DNA of 64,000 nucleotides from Leifsonia sp. CL147 (GCF_900114565.1 NZ_FOTM01000010.1:1-64000), one strand, 5' to 3'. Positions 34,604 to 43,582 are shown, counted from the first letter of the stretch. Program-made: numbers and translations. Notes: generated by a model not told the origin, from the letters alone.

Positions 34604-35584
34604 TCATTCGTAGACGAGGCCGATGCGCTCCCGGATGGTGTCGAGCGTCCCCATGATCGCGACCGACTGCGACAGCGGCAGCCGGGCATCCTCTCCGCCG
34701 CCGGCCGCGATGAGCCGCTCGATCGCCCGCGCCTGGAACTGCATCCCGCGGCCGGTGATCTGCGATTCGTAGGTCTCGATCACGCGCCCGCCGTGGTCGA
34801 CGACGCGGAACGCCGTCGGCACGAAGAAGGTCGCGTCGAGCTCGATCCGCGCATCCGTCCCGACCACCGTCGCGCTGTTGTCGCCGGCCGCATCGAGCAC
34901 CGTGGTGAGCGCCGCCTGGGCGCCCGATTCGTAGCCGAGCAGGATGGAGGTCTGCCGGTCGACGCCGGTCGCCGTCGGGGTCGACAACGCGAGCACCTCG
35001 CTCGGCGCGCCCAGCACATCCCATGCGAACGACACCGGATAGATGCCGAGGTCGAGGAGGGCGCCGCCGCCGAGTGCGGGGTCGAGCATCCGGCCGGCGG
35101 GATCGGGGCTGGTCCGCTGGCCGTGGTGCGCCACCACCGATCGGAGCTCGCCCAGCGTTCCGTCGTCGATGATCTCGTGGAGGCGGTCCATGTGCGGCAG
35201 CCACCGCGTCCACATCGCCTCGAGGGCCACCAGCCCGCCCAGGCGTGCGGCGTCGGCGACCTGCTGCGCCTCCTGCTGGTTCATGGTGAACGGCTTCTCC
35301 ACGAGGACGTGCTTGCCGGCGGCGAGCGCGAGCAGCGCGTTCGGCGCGTGCTGCGGATGCGGGGTCGCGACGTAGACGATGTCGATGGCGGGGTCGGCGG
35401 CCAGCTCCTCGTACGACCCGTGCGAGCGCGGGAGGCCGTGGGCGGCGGCGAAGCGTGCGGCCGACTCCGGTGTGCGGGATCCGACGGCGGCGACGGTGTG
35501 CCCGTCGAGCTGGAGGTCGCGCGTCATGGCGGCGGCGATGCCGCCCGTTCCGAGGATGCCCCAGACCGGGGAGGAGGTCGTCAT
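34604..35584 (-). CDS. Gfo/Idh/MocA-family oxidoreductase
   Basis: 326 residues. The N-terminal Rossmann domain has GILGTGGIA (8-16) and the family signature VLVEKPFTMNQQEAQ around 90-105, containing the EKP lysine; the C-terminal alpha/beta domain has GGGALLDLGIYPVSFA. Members oxidise sugars, inositols or trans-dihydrodiols with NAD(P). The substrate is unknown. It is monocistronic or leads the SDR/hydrolase genes, but 81 bases separate them. Confidence 0.88.
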   Translation of the reverse strand: MTTSSPVWGILGTGGIAAAMTRDLQLDGHTVAAVGSRTPESAARFAAAHGLPRSHGSYEELAADPAIDIVYVATPHPQHAPNALLALAAGKHVLVEKPFTMNQQEAQQVADAARLGGLVALEAMWTRWLPHMDRLHEIIDDGTLGELRSVVAHHGQRTSPDPAGRMLDPALGGGALLDLGIYPVSFAWDVLGAPSEVLALSTPTATGVDRQTSILLGYESGAQAALTTVLDAAGDNSATVVGTDARIELDATFFVPTAFRVVDHGGRVIETYESQITGRGMQFQARAIERLIAAGGGEDARLPLSQSVAIMGTLDTIRERIGLVYE

Positions 35585-35741
35585 GCGGTCATCGTAGCGG
35601 CGACGGGGTGGCTGAGCGGCGGCCCGGAGAGCGGGAAGCGGAGGGGGATCGGAGTGAGCAGGAATGGAGAAGCGGTCGTGGTGCGCGAATCGTAGATTGG
35701 TCGCAGTTCAACGAGAGCCCAGAGACCAGGAAGAGGACATC

Positions 35742-36158
35742 ATGGCCACGACGACATTCAGCAAAGAGGAGAAGGCAGCCATCAAGGCCGCGGTCGCGGA
35801 GAAGAAGGCGGCGCAGGAAGGGGCGGATGCGGCGGCCGCGTGCGATGCCGCGATCGCCGCGATGACCGGGACCGACCGGGAGCTCGCCGAGGCGTTCCAC
35901 CAGCTGGTCGCCGAGAACACCTCCCTGAACGCGAAGACCTGGTACGGGATGCCCGCCTACACCGACGCCGACGGCAAGGTGGTGGTCGCCTTCAAGCCGG
36001 GTTCCAAGTTCAAGATCCGCTACGCGACCCTCGAGTTCCAGCAGGCGGCGAACCTCGACGACGGCAACCTGTGGCCGGTCGGCTTCGCCCTGACGAAGCT
36101 GGACGCGGCGGAGAAGAAGCGCGTCGCCGACATCCTGAAGGCCGCCGTGGGGTCCTGA
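35742..36158 (+). CDS. DUF1801/YdhG-like small protein
   Basis: 138 residues from ATG 35742, with AGGAAGAGGA upstream. An N-terminal Lys/Ala-rich coiled region (1-40) leads into a domain with KTWYGMPAYTDADGKVVVAF, broken here as TWYGMPAYTD and KVVVAFKPGS, and a C-terminal helical part. The YGMPAY motif is like that of YdhG/DUF1801 proteins, proposed iron-binding or ligand-binding folds. The function is not established. It is monocistronic. Confidence 0.7.
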   Translation: MATTTFSKEEKAAIKAAVAEKKAAQEGADAAAACDAAIAAMTGTDRELAEAFHQLVAENTSLNAKTWYGMPAYTDADGKVVVAFKPGSKFKIRYATLEFQQAANLDDGNLWPVGFALTKLDAAEKKRVADILKAAVGS

Positions 36159-36248
36159 AGGCACCGTTCCCCCGAACCGGGCCGTGCAGGGTGAACCTGG
36201 GGTGAAAAACGGTCTCGGGGTGGCATCCCTCCGCTAGCGTGTGCTCCG

Positions 36249-36281
36249 GGGTCGACAGGAATACATATGTTCTGTCGACCC
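36249..36281 (+). promoter_or_regulatory. Nested palindrome at the presumed 5' end of the surface-protein message
   Basis: GGGTCGACAG (36249-36258) and CTGTCGACCC (36272-36281) form a perfect 10-bp inverted repeat; the centre contains the 8-base palindrome ACATATGT (36263-36270). A -10-like TAGCGT lies at 36235-36240, so the hairpin would start near the first transcribed bases. It could be an operator or an mRNA-stabilising 5' stem. Confidence 0.5.
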
Positions 36282-36358
36282 GGGTACTCGGCTCCGCCCG
36301 ACCGCGGCGCCGGCAGCTGTGCGGCGCGTTTCGCGCCGGGAGCGTTCTGGAGGGGACC

Positions 36359-39300
36359 ATGCGCCACACGAAATCAGGCCTGTTCGACGAGCGGGTGCCC
36401 GTGCGGCGACCGTCGCGCACCCTCTCCTCGGTCGTCACGATCCTCCTCGCGGTGAGCGGGCTGGCCGTCGCGGGCGGAACGGCGGCGCTCCCGGCAGCGG
36501 CAGCGCAGCCGGCGCAGCCGGCGCAGGCGGCGCCATCGGGGACAGCCGCGACGGCGCGTCCCGAAGGGACGAGCGCCGCGGCGACCTTCACCAAGACCGG
36601 CACCTCCACCGCAACCGGCACGTCGACGGACTCGGCAGCCGGCACGACGGGGACGACGCAGCAGTCGGACACCCTCAACTGGGTCCTGCACTACACCAAC
36701 ACGACCGGATCGTCGGCGACCGTCGACCAGACCGACGCCATCACCGGCCTGCAGGGTTACGTGCCCGGGTCGCTGAAGACGCCGCCGAGCCTGTCGCCCC
36801 AGTACACGACCGACGGAGGCCAGACCTGGACCGCAGGCAGCCCGCCCTCCGGTGCCCCGGTGAACGGCGTCGGCGCGACGGGAACGGTTCCGGCCAGCAT
36901 CACGAGCTCGGCCTCGTCGAACTTCTCGGCGGCGGCCGTCACGTTCAACACGCCCGGCGGCGACGGCTACAGCGTCGAGGGCTACCTGGGCAACGTGTAC
37001 ACGGTCTTCCACCACAACAGCAGCCCCACCGTGGTGTTCTGCGCCACTCTGTCCGGCGCCATCTGCCCGGGCTGGCCGGCCCAGTCCTCGTATGTGGACC
37101 CGACGCCCGGGACGCCGCTCGGCACCGGTTCATCGACCACGTACTTCTCCGACCTGGTCAACGGCTCCTTCATCTCCGGCGGACGGCTGTACTGGCCGGC
37201 CTCGCAGAACGCGGTCCCGGCGAACCCGTTCGGGATGCAGTGCCTCGATCTGAACTCGCTGACGAGCTGCGGCTTCACTCCCCTGGGCTCGACCACGGTC
37301 CCCGGCTACTCGCTGAGCGGCGACGGCATCGCTGCGGGTGACGGCAACTACTACTACGTCGACCTCAACGGAAACCTGCAGTGCGTCTCGCCTGCCGGCG
37401 CCTCCTGCGGCACCACGACGGTGACCGCGGGGCAGCCGATGGGCACGGTCGGCAACCCCGAGATCGACACGTTCGGTCAATACGTCTACATCTCCTACGT
37501 GGATGCCTCCAACACGACCGAGTTCCTGAGCTGCTACGACACGACCGCGCACGCGGTCTGCCCCAGCTTCCCCATCGCCGTCGGGGCTCCCAGCCCGCAC
37601 GGCAGCGAGGTGTTCCCGGTGGTGTCCTCGACCGGAACCGTCCTCGGCGGATGCGCCGTCTTCGACTCCGCCTGCTTCACGCCGGCGGGCGCGCCGCTCC
37701 CGAACCCGTGGAGCCAGACGGCCTACGCCTTCTCCGCGGCGACGAACGACGGCTTCGGCACCGGTGTCCTCGTGGGAACGAAGTACTACACGGCCAACGG
37801 AAACGTCGACTCCTGCTACGACTTCTCGATTCCGCTCGTGGGCGGCAAGGTCCAGCCCTGCGCCCAGTTCACCACCGCGCCGGCGAACGTCCGCGGGTAC
37901 ACCGTGCGCACCCTGCAGAACCTGCCCGGATGCATGGCGTCCAACGGCGATGGCGCACAGATCACGATCTTCAACGCCCTCACCGGCGGACCCTGCACGA
38001 CCGCCTCGCAGCAGGTGACCCTGTCGCCCGAGCAGTACTACTGCGACGGGCAGAGCGGTCACGTCTCCTCGTGGCAGACCGTCTCCCTCCCCGGCCTGAC
38101 CGGCACGGAGTACGAGAGCGCCACCGTCACGGTGCAGGATGCGAACGGGAACCCGGTCGCGGGCTTCGACAACATCCCCTTCCCGGCGGGCACTCCGCCG
38201 AGCATCGACATCTCGTCGATCCCGACCAGCGGTGCGACGGCGAGCCTGACGGCCGTCCTCAACCTGGCCGGCGTGACGGACTCCGCAGCGGTGAACGCCT
38301 CGCACGTCCAGCTCTCCTGGAGCGGGGATCCGATCCAGACCTGCTACAGCACGACCGTGCTGAACACCTGCCCGCAGCCGGGAACCACCGTGACGAACAC
38401 GGCCAACGCCGTCACCACGGGTGACAATGGGGTCACCGACGCCCCGGCCGGGACCTCGTCCGGCCAGGCCGGGTTCGACTTCGTCCCGACCGCGGCCTGC
38501 GCCGCCATCTCGATCGACAAGCACGCCAGTCCACCCGTGGATGTGAACGGCGACGGGTTGACCGATGCCGGGGACACCATCCAGTACACCTTCACCGTCA
38601 CGAACACGGGCGTCCTCACCCTGAGCAGCGTCGGCGTGAACGACCCCATGGCCGGCGCCGTCACCTGCCCGCAGACGACACTCGCCCCCGCCGCGAGCGA
38701 GCTCTGCACGGCCACCAGCGTGTACACGATCACCGCGGCGGATGTGACCGCCGGCACAGTCCACAACTCCGCCACCGCGGAGGGGACGCCTCCGGGAGCG
38801 GTCACGCCGGTCGTGTCCCTGCCCTCCACGACGGACACTCCGACCGCCGCCCCTGCTCCCGCGCTCAGCCTCGTGAAGTCGGCGGACCCGTCGGACGCCG
38901 CGGCCTACCTGCCGGGCCAGCTGATCACCTACCACTTCGTGGTGACGAACACCGGCAACGTGCCGATGAACGGGATCAGCGTCGACGAGTCGCAGTTCAG
39001 CGGCACCGGCACGATGTCCCCGGCGACCTGCCCATCCCCGACGCTGGCTCTCGGCGAGCAGGAGGTCTGCACCGCCACGTACACGCTCACCCAGGCGGAT
39101 GTGGATGCGGGCAGCCTGACGAATACAGCCGTGGCGAACGGCACGCCCACCGGGTCGGACGTCTCCGTCCCGTCGGGACCGTCGTCCGTCACCATTCCGC
39201 AGACGCCCGCTCCCGGGATCTCTCTGGTCAAGTCGGTCGATTCCGCTACGGTGAACGCTGCAGGCGAGCAGGTGACGTACTCGTTCTTCGTGACGAACAC

Positions 39301-40375
39301 GGGCAACGTGACGTTGACGAACCCGACGGTGACCGAGACGCAGTTCTCCGGAACCGGCGCCCTTTCGGCGATCGACTGCCCCGAGATCTCGCTCGTCGCG
39401 GGCCAGTTCGAGACCTGCACGGCCACCTACACGGTCACCCAGGCCGACATGGACGCCGGGACGATCACGAACACGGCGACGGTGACGGGCACGCCGCCGA
39501 CCGGTGCGCCGGTGACCTCCGCGCCGTCGAACGCCGTCGTGAACGCGGCGCAGGCGCCCGAGCTGACGCTCGTGAAGACCGCGAGCGCGCAGGCCGCCCA
39601 GGTGGGCCAGCAGCTCACCTACTCGTTCGCGATCACCAACACGGGCAATGTCACCATCACGGGCCCGACCGTGACGGAGTCGGCGTTCTCCGGGACCGGA
39701 CAGCTGTCGGCGATCACCTGCCCGCCGGCCGTCGTCCTCCTTCCGGCCGACACGACCACCTGCACCGCCACGTACACGGTGACGCAGGCGGACATCGACT
39801 CCGGGAAGATCACGAACACCGCAACGGCCAGTGGGACCTCGCCGGGCGGCGACACGGTCACCTCCGCTGCGTCCTCGGCCACGGTCGTCACCAGCCCGCA
39901 TCCCGCACTGGCCCTCGTGAAGACCGCGAGCATCCAGCAGGCCACGCAGGTGGGGCAGGTCGTGAACTACCTGTTCGCGATCACCAATGCGGGCAATGTC
40001 GACATCAGCAACCCGAAGGTCGCGGAGGGCGCCTTCAGCGGACACGGCAGCCTCTCGGCCGTCGCCTGCCCGGGCCCGAGCATCCTTCCGCCCGGCCAGA
40101 CGATCGACTGCACGGCCACGTACACGGTCGTGGCGGCGGACCTGGCGGCCGGCGGGACGCTGACCAACACGGCGACGGCCACCGGCACGACAGCCGGCGG
40201 CGATCCGATCGTCTCGGATCCGTCCACGGCGAAGGTGACGGAGGTCGCCCCGGTGGGACTGGCGTCGACGGGCAGCGACCTGCTGCCGCCGTTCCTGATC
40301 GCATTCGGACTGCTGGTCCTGGGTCTCGTCGCGGCTCTCGTGACCCGCTACCGCCGCCGGGGACGCACCGACTGA
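36359..40375 (+). CDS. Large sortase-anchored surface protein with DUF11-like repeats
   Basis: 1338 residues from ATG 36359, with GGAGGGG seven bases upstream. A signal peptide covers about 1-47 (positive start, hydrophobic TILLAVSGLAVAGG, cleavage near LPAAAA). Residues 60-700 form a Thr/Ser/Gly-rich beta region with several cysteines. From about 755 come five repeats of roughly 120 residues, each with a core such as YSFAITNTGNVTITGP and CTATYTVTQADI, of the DUF11/DUF7507 type. The C-terminus has LASTG, a membrane helix (FLIAFGLLVLGLVAALV) and RYRRRGRTD. LAxTG is the class E sortase motif of high-GC actinobacteria. No sortase gene is in the window. Likely an adhesin or coat protein. Confidence 0.88.
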   Translation: MRHTKSGLFDERVPVRRPSRTLSSVVTILLAVSGLAVAGGTAALPAAAAQPAQPAQAAPSGTAATARPEGTSAAATFTKTGTSTATGTSTDSAAGTTGTTQQSDTLNWVLHYTNTTGSSATVDQTDAITGLQGYVPGSLKTPPSLSPQYTTDGGQTWTAGSPPSGAPVNGVGATGTVPASITSSASSNFSAAAVTFNTPGGDGYSVEGYLGNVYTVFHHNSSPTVVFCATLSGAICPGWPAQSSYVDPTPGTPLGTGSSTTYFSDLVNGSFISGGRLYWPASQNAVPANPFGMQCLDLNSLTSCGFTPLGSTTVPGYSLSGDGIAAGDGNYYYVDLNGNLQCVSPAGASCGTTTVTAGQPMGTVGNPEIDTFGQYVYISYVDASNTTEFLSCYDTTAHAVCPSFPIAVGAPSPHGSEVFPVVSSTGTVLGGCAVFDSACFTPAGAPLPNPWSQTAYAFSAATNDGFGTGVLVGTKYYTANGNVDSCYDFSIPLVGGKVQPCAQFTTAPANVRGYTVRTLQNLPGCMASNGDGAQITIFNALTGGPCTTASQQVTLSPEQYYCDGQSGHVSSWQTVSLPGLTGTEYESATVTVQDANGNPVAGFDNIPFPAGTPPSIDISSIPTSGATASLTAVLNLAGVTDSAAVNASHVQLSWSGDPIQTCYSTTVLNTCPQPGTTVTNTANAVTTGDNGVTDAPAGTSSGQAGFDFVPTAACAAISIDKHASPPVDVNGDGLTDAGDTIQYTFTVTNTGVLTLSSVGVNDPMAGAVTCPQTTLAPAASELCTATSVYTITAADVTAGTVHNSATAEGTPPGAVTPVVSLPSTTDTPTAAPAPALSLVKSADPSDAAAYLPGQLITYHFVVTNTGNVPMNGISVDESQFSGTGTMSPATCPSPTLALGEQEVCTATYTLTQADVDAGSLTNTAVANGTPTGSDVSVPSGPSSVTIPQTPAPGISLVKSVDSATVNAAGEQVTYSFFVTNTGNVTLTNPTVTETQFSGTGALSAIDCPEISLVAGQFETCTATYTVTQADMDAGTITNTATVTGTPPTGAPVTSAPSNAVVNAAQAPELTLVKTASAQAAQVGQQLTYSFAITNTGNVTITGPTVTESAFSGTGQLSAITCPPAVVLLPADTTTCTATYTVTQADIDSGKITNTATASGTSPGGDTVTSAASSATVVTSPHPALALVKTASIQQATQVGQVVNYLFAITNAGNVDISNPKVAEGAFSGHGSLSAVACPGPSILPPGQTIDCTATYTVVAADLAAGGTLTNTATATGTTAGGDPIVSDPSTAKVTEVAPVGLASTGSDLLPPFLIAFGLLVLGLVAALVTRYRRRGRTD

Positions 40376-40395
40376 TCGCGTGAACCCGTCGGGGA

Positions 40396-40419
40396 CGAGG
40401 AGACAGGATGCGCTCCTCG
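40396..40419. terminator. Hairpin between convergent surface-protein and DNA ligase genes
   Basis: CGAGGAG (40396-40402) pairs with CTCCTCG (40413-40419) over a ten-base loop, with flanking GGGA and TCCC extending it after a bulge. It lies between the stops at 40375 and 40442. Confidence 0.5.
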
Positions 40420-40441
40420 GTTCCCGGCGGGAACGGCGGCG

Positions 40442-42025
40442 TCAGGCGCGCAGCAGGGCGCGCAGGGTCCCGATCGTGTCCGCCTCGCCGGGGTCCTTGT
40501 CGTCGCGGTACCGCTTGACGCGGGCGAACCGCAGCGCGATCCCACCGGGGTAGCGGCTGGAGCGCTGGACACCGTCGATCGCGATCTCCACGACCGTCGT
40601 CGGAGCCACCCACACGGTGCCCGGCGTCCGGCGCACCTCGATCTCCTGGTAGTGCTCCGTCTGCCAGGCGAGCAGCTTGTCGGTGAGCCCCTTGAACGTC
40701 TTCCCGACCATGACGAAGCCGCCGGGCTCTCCGTACTCCCCGTCCGGGTCGCGGGCGCCGAGATGGATGTTCGACAGCAAGCCGTGGCGGCGGCCGGACC
40801 CCCACTCGACGGCCAGGACGACGAGGTCGTAGGTGTGCACGGGCTTCACCTTGATCCAGCTGGAGCCGCGACGGCCGGCGGCGTACCGCGAGTCGATCGC
40901 CTTGACGACGACGCCTTCCTGTCCGGCGGCCAGGGCATCCCTCGCCACGCGCTCCGCCACCGCGGGGTCGGAGGTGACCTCGCCGGGGATGCGGTGCTCG
41001 CCGGCCACCCGCTCCAGTTCGGCGAGCCGGGTCGACAGCGGTTCGTCGAGCAGGTCGCGCCCGTCGACGTGGAGCACGTCGAAGAACCAGGGGCGCAGCG
41101 CGGAGCCGAGAGCAGCGCGAAGCGGCGCCGCGACCCCAGCGCCGAGGGAGCCTGCGACCGAGGTGACGGAGGCCCGCTCCGACCCGAACCGCGACATCGT
41201 CTCCTGAAACGGCCGCGGCGCGCCGTCCTCATCGAGCGAGAGGGTCTCGCCGTCGAGGATCACGTCCCGCACGGGAAGGCGTCGCACCACCTCGACGACC
41301 TCCGGCAGCCGGTGCGTGATGTCTGCGAGGTTCCGCGTGAAGACGCGCACCTCGTCGCCGTGCCGGTGCACCTGGATGCGCGCGCCGTCGAGCTTGAACT
41401 CCACCGACGCGGTCCCGGTCGTGCCGAGCGCTTCTGCTGCCGTCGGCGCCGAGGCGGCGAGCATCGGCAGGACCGGCCGGCCCACCACCAGCCCGACCGC
41501 ATCCAGCTCCTCGGCCGTGCCGGTGAGCGCGAGCAGCGCCGTCTCGCCGAGGTCGCCGGACAGCATCGCCGCACGGCGGACCGCCTCGCCCGTTCGTCCC
41601 GAGGCGCGGGCGATGGCATCCATCAGCACCCCCTCCAGCGCGCCGGTCCGCATCTCGCCGAGGAGCACATGAGCGATGAAGTCCTGCTCGCGGGTCGTCG
41701 CGCGCGCGGTGAAGTCGCGGAGGATGCGATTGCGCTCGCCGGCCGAGCCGGTGCCGGAGAGCGCGCTCAGCCGGTCGAGCAGCGCGTCGAGGTCGTCCAC
41801 CGTCAGGACGGGCTCGGCCGCGGGCTCGCCCATCGCTCCGCTCAGCCCGCGCCAGCCGACGCCGACCCGGCCCTGCCGGGCCTTCCCGACGAGGAAGCCC
41901 ACCGCCGGCGCCACCTCCTCCGGCGCGAGGCGCGAGAGCAGCGCCGCGAGCGCATCCACCTTCGCCAGCCGGGAGCGGGTGGATGCGACGGTCTCGGCCG
42001 TCGTCACGAGCGCATCGAGGAGCAC
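40442..42025 (-). CDS. ATP-dependent DNA ligase
   Basis: 527 residues from GTG 42025, chosen since VLLDALVTTAETVASTRS aligns with the usual N-terminus; a longer frame to 42208 would overlap the divergent gene. The nucleotidyltransferase motif I is EFKLDGARIQ (active-site lysine near 210), with later motifs VILDGETLSL and EGVVVKAIDS, then an OB domain ending RFARVKRYRDDK. Such ligases seal nicks using ATP and are accessory to the NAD ligase LigA in replication or repair. No Ku or LigD domain is attached, so it belongs to the stand-alone LigB/C-like type. Confidence 0.92.
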   Translation of the reverse strand: MLLDALVTTAETVASTRSRLAKVDALAALLSRLAPEEVAPAVGFLVGKARQGRVGVGWRGLSGAMGEPAAEPVLTVDDLDALLDRLSALSGTGSAGERNRILRDFTARATTREQDFIAHVLLGEMRTGALEGVLMDAIARASGRTGEAVRRAAMLSGDLGETALLALTGTAEELDAVGLVVGRPVLPMLAASAPTAAEALGTTGTASVEFKLDGARIQVHRHGDEVRVFTRNLADITHRLPEVVEVVRRLPVRDVILDGETLSLDEDGAPRPFQETMSRFGSERASVTSVAGSLGAGVAAPLRAALGSALRPWFFDVLHVDGRDLLDEPLSTRLAELERVAGEHRIPGEVTSDPAVAERVARDALAAGQEGVVVKAIDSRYAAGRRGSSWIKVKPVHTYDLVVLAVEWGSGRRHGLLSNIHLGARDPDGEYGEPGGFVMVGKTFKGLTDKLLAWQTEHYQEIEVRRTPGTVWVAPTTVVEIAIDGVQRSSRYPGGIALRFARVKRYRDDKDPGEADTIGTLRALLRA

Positions 42026-42161
42026 GTGCCCATCCAACCACCGGCCTCCGACACCGCCGGCCGCGGCGAACACGGCGACGATCCCGGCGACCGGACCAGC
42101 GAGCTGCGGGAGCTGCCCGGCACGTGAGGCGAGGCTGCCCCGTACCTGCGAAGCTGTACGT

Positions 42162-42575
42162 ATGAGCGCATCCCCTCGCCCCAGCGTGTTGTTCGTCTGC
42201 GTCCACAACGCGGGCCGGAGTCAGATGGCCGCCGGCTACCTGCGGGCCCTCGCCGGGGATCGGGTGGAGGTGCGCTCGGCCGGATCGGAGCCGGGGAACG
42301 CGCTGAACCCCATCGCCGTGCAAGCGATGGCCGAGGACGGCATCGACATCTCGGCGGGCAGCCCCGCGCTCCTCACCACGGAAGCCGTGCAGGAGTCGGA
42401 CGTCGTGATCACGATGGGATGCGGTGACACCTGCCCCGTCTTCCCCGGCAAGCGCTACGAGGATTGGGAGCTCACCGACCCCGCCGGCAGGCCGATCGAC
42501 GAGGTGCGGCCCATCCGCGACGAGATCAAGGAGCGCGTCCGGGCCTTGATCGCGGAGCTGCTTCCCGTCGCGTGA
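42162..42575 (+). CDS. Low-MW phosphatase-fold arsenate reductase-like protein
   Basis: 137 residues from ATG 42162. FVCVHNAGRSQMAAGYLRA carries the CX5R loop with the nucleophilic cysteine (C13). VITMGCGDTCPVFPGK contains two more cysteines, and DEVRPIRDEIKERV follows. The CGDxCP pattern matches thioredoxin- or mycothiol-dependent arsenate reductases, which reduce As(V) to As(III). No arsR or arsenite exporter gene is adjacent, so the physiological role is open. It is divergent from the DNA ligase gene with 136 bases between. Confidence 0.85.
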   Translation: MSASPRPSVLFVCVHNAGRSQMAAGYLRALAGDRVEVRSAGSEPGNALNPIAVQAMAEDGIDISAGSPALLTTEAVQESDVVITMGCGDTCPVFPGKRYEDWELTDPAGRPIDEVRPIRDEIKERVRALIAELLPVA

Positions 42576-42718
42576 CCTTCGGTTCTGCTCTCCGGGCGTT
42601 CCCGTGCGTCCGCGCGTGTTCGTTTCCCGACCGCAATCCGGCCGTCGCTGCGCCGACCGCGCGGGTCGCCGCGCTATCGTCGAGTCACCCCCTCCCTTCA
42701 CGAGACAGGCGATGACGC

Positions 42719-43300
42719 ATGCCGAGACAGGAACGCGCCGAGCGCACGCGGATCGCCATTCTCGACGCCGCTGCGACCGAGTTCGACCAGCACGGGTACG
42801 AGGGCGCGCGCCTGGACCGGATCGTCGAGCGCACCGGTGCGACGAAGGGCGCGGTGTACTTCCACTTCCGCTCGAAGCTCGACATCGCGACGGCGCTGGT
42901 GGAGGAGAGCCAAGGCGATTGGCCGGCCATCGTCCACGACGTGACGGCGTCCGGGATGCGCGGGCTCGCGGCCGCGGAGGAAGTGACCCAGCGGGTGGCG
43001 GCTGTCCTGGGAGCCGACATCCGGGCGCGCGCCGCCATGAAGCTCACCCAGACGGTGCTTCCGCCGGCCGCCGACGATGATCCGTATGCGCGCTGGGCGG
43101 CCTTCGTGGCCGGGCTGCTGAGGCAGGAAGCCGAGGATCGCCGCCGCAGTGACGTGGACGTGCGCGACCTGGCGATGGTCGCCGTTCAGGGCATCTTCGG
43201 CGCCTACACGATCGCGGCCGAGCGCAACACCTTCGAGACGCTGAGCGAGGACATCGCCCGGGTGTGGGGCGTGGTCACTGCTGCGTTCGGCGCTGCGTAA
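42719..43300 (+). CDS. TetR regulator of the gamma-butyrolactone receptor type
   Basis: 193 residues. The N-terminal HTH, RTRIAILDAAATEFDQHGY and TGATKGAVYFHFRSKLDIA, is close to the ScbR/ArpA-like butyrolactone receptors of Streptomyces and relatives. The C-terminal ligand domain contains LTQTVLPPAADDDP and AVQGIFGAYTIAAERNT. In Streptomyces these bind A-factor-like signals and repress antibiotic or signal genes. No afsA-type synthase or biosynthetic cluster is in view, so it may be an orphan or sense something else. It ends in a strong hairpin at 43377. Confidence 0.82.
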   Translation: MPRQERAERTRIAILDAAATEFDQHGYEGARLDRIVERTGATKGAVYFHFRSKLDIATALVEESQGDWPAIVHDVTASGMRGLAAAEEVTQRVAAVLGADIRARAAMKLTQTVLPPAADDDPYARWAAFVAGLLRQEAEDRRRSDVDVRDLAMVAVQGIFGAYTIAAERNTFETLSEDIARVWGVVTAAFGAA

Positions 43301-43376
43301 CACTTGCATTTGCGATCAAACCGGGAAGTCCGTACGTTCTAACCGGGGACGCCGGCGGCGCCGTGCGTCGCCCTGC

Positions 43377-43420
43377 GGGGGAGTGCGCTCCGGTTCCGTT
43401 CCGGATCGGAGCGTGCCCCC
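43377..43420 (+). terminator. GC-rich terminator-like hairpin after the TetR gene
   Basis: CGCTCCG (43386-43392) pairs with CGGAGCG (43407-43413), and outer GGGGG (43377-43381) with CCCCC (43416-43420), separated by small bulges. It lies 77 bases after the stop at 43300. Confidence 0.55.
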
Positions 43421-43436
43421 GCCCCCCTGAGCGCAC

Positions 43437-43498
43437 GCCGAAGTGCTCGTCGTTGCATCCGACACGCCGCGGGTGACGGCAACAACGAGCACCTCGGC
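43437..43498. repeat. Family C hairpin element between convergent genes
   Basis: GCCGAAGTGCTCGTCGTTGC (43437-43456) pairs with GCAACAACGAGCACCTCGGC (43479-43498) with two mismatches. The loop carries CCGACACGCCG, shared with family B. It lies between the convergent stops at 43300 and 43614; two more copies are at 47.3 kb. Confidence 0.8.
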
Positions 43499-43525
43499 GG
43501 AAGCTTCCTTATACTGTTCAGGTTC

Positions 43526-43581
43526 GGGGGACTCGCCTATCGGGGCGACCTGTCTGGTTCGATTTCCAGAGTCCTCCACCA
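43526..43581 (+). other. tRNA-like fold with CCA end, only 56 bases
   Basis: GGGGGAC (43526-43532) pairs with GTCCTCC (43571-43577), followed by ACCA. Inside are a hairpin TCGCC...GGCGA and an arm TCTGG-TTCGATTT-CCAGA that resembles a T arm. The anticodon arm is missing and the T loop has eight bases, so it is not a working tRNA. A TATACT box at 43510-43515 would start transcription close to its 5' end. It could be a decayed tRNA, an attachment-site scar or chance. Confidence 0.35.
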
Positions 43582-43582
43582 C

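Noticed and set aside
37130-40045. A 971-codon leftward reading frame
   Set aside because: It is antisense to the surface-protein gene and has no recognisable motif.
42026-42208. N-terminal extension of the DNA ligase
   Set aside because: It overlaps the divergent ArsC-like gene and does not resemble the family; GTG 42025 gives the usual N-terminus.
43526-43581. Functional tRNA gene
   Set aside because: It is 56 bases including the CCA, with no anticodon arm and an eight-base T loop.
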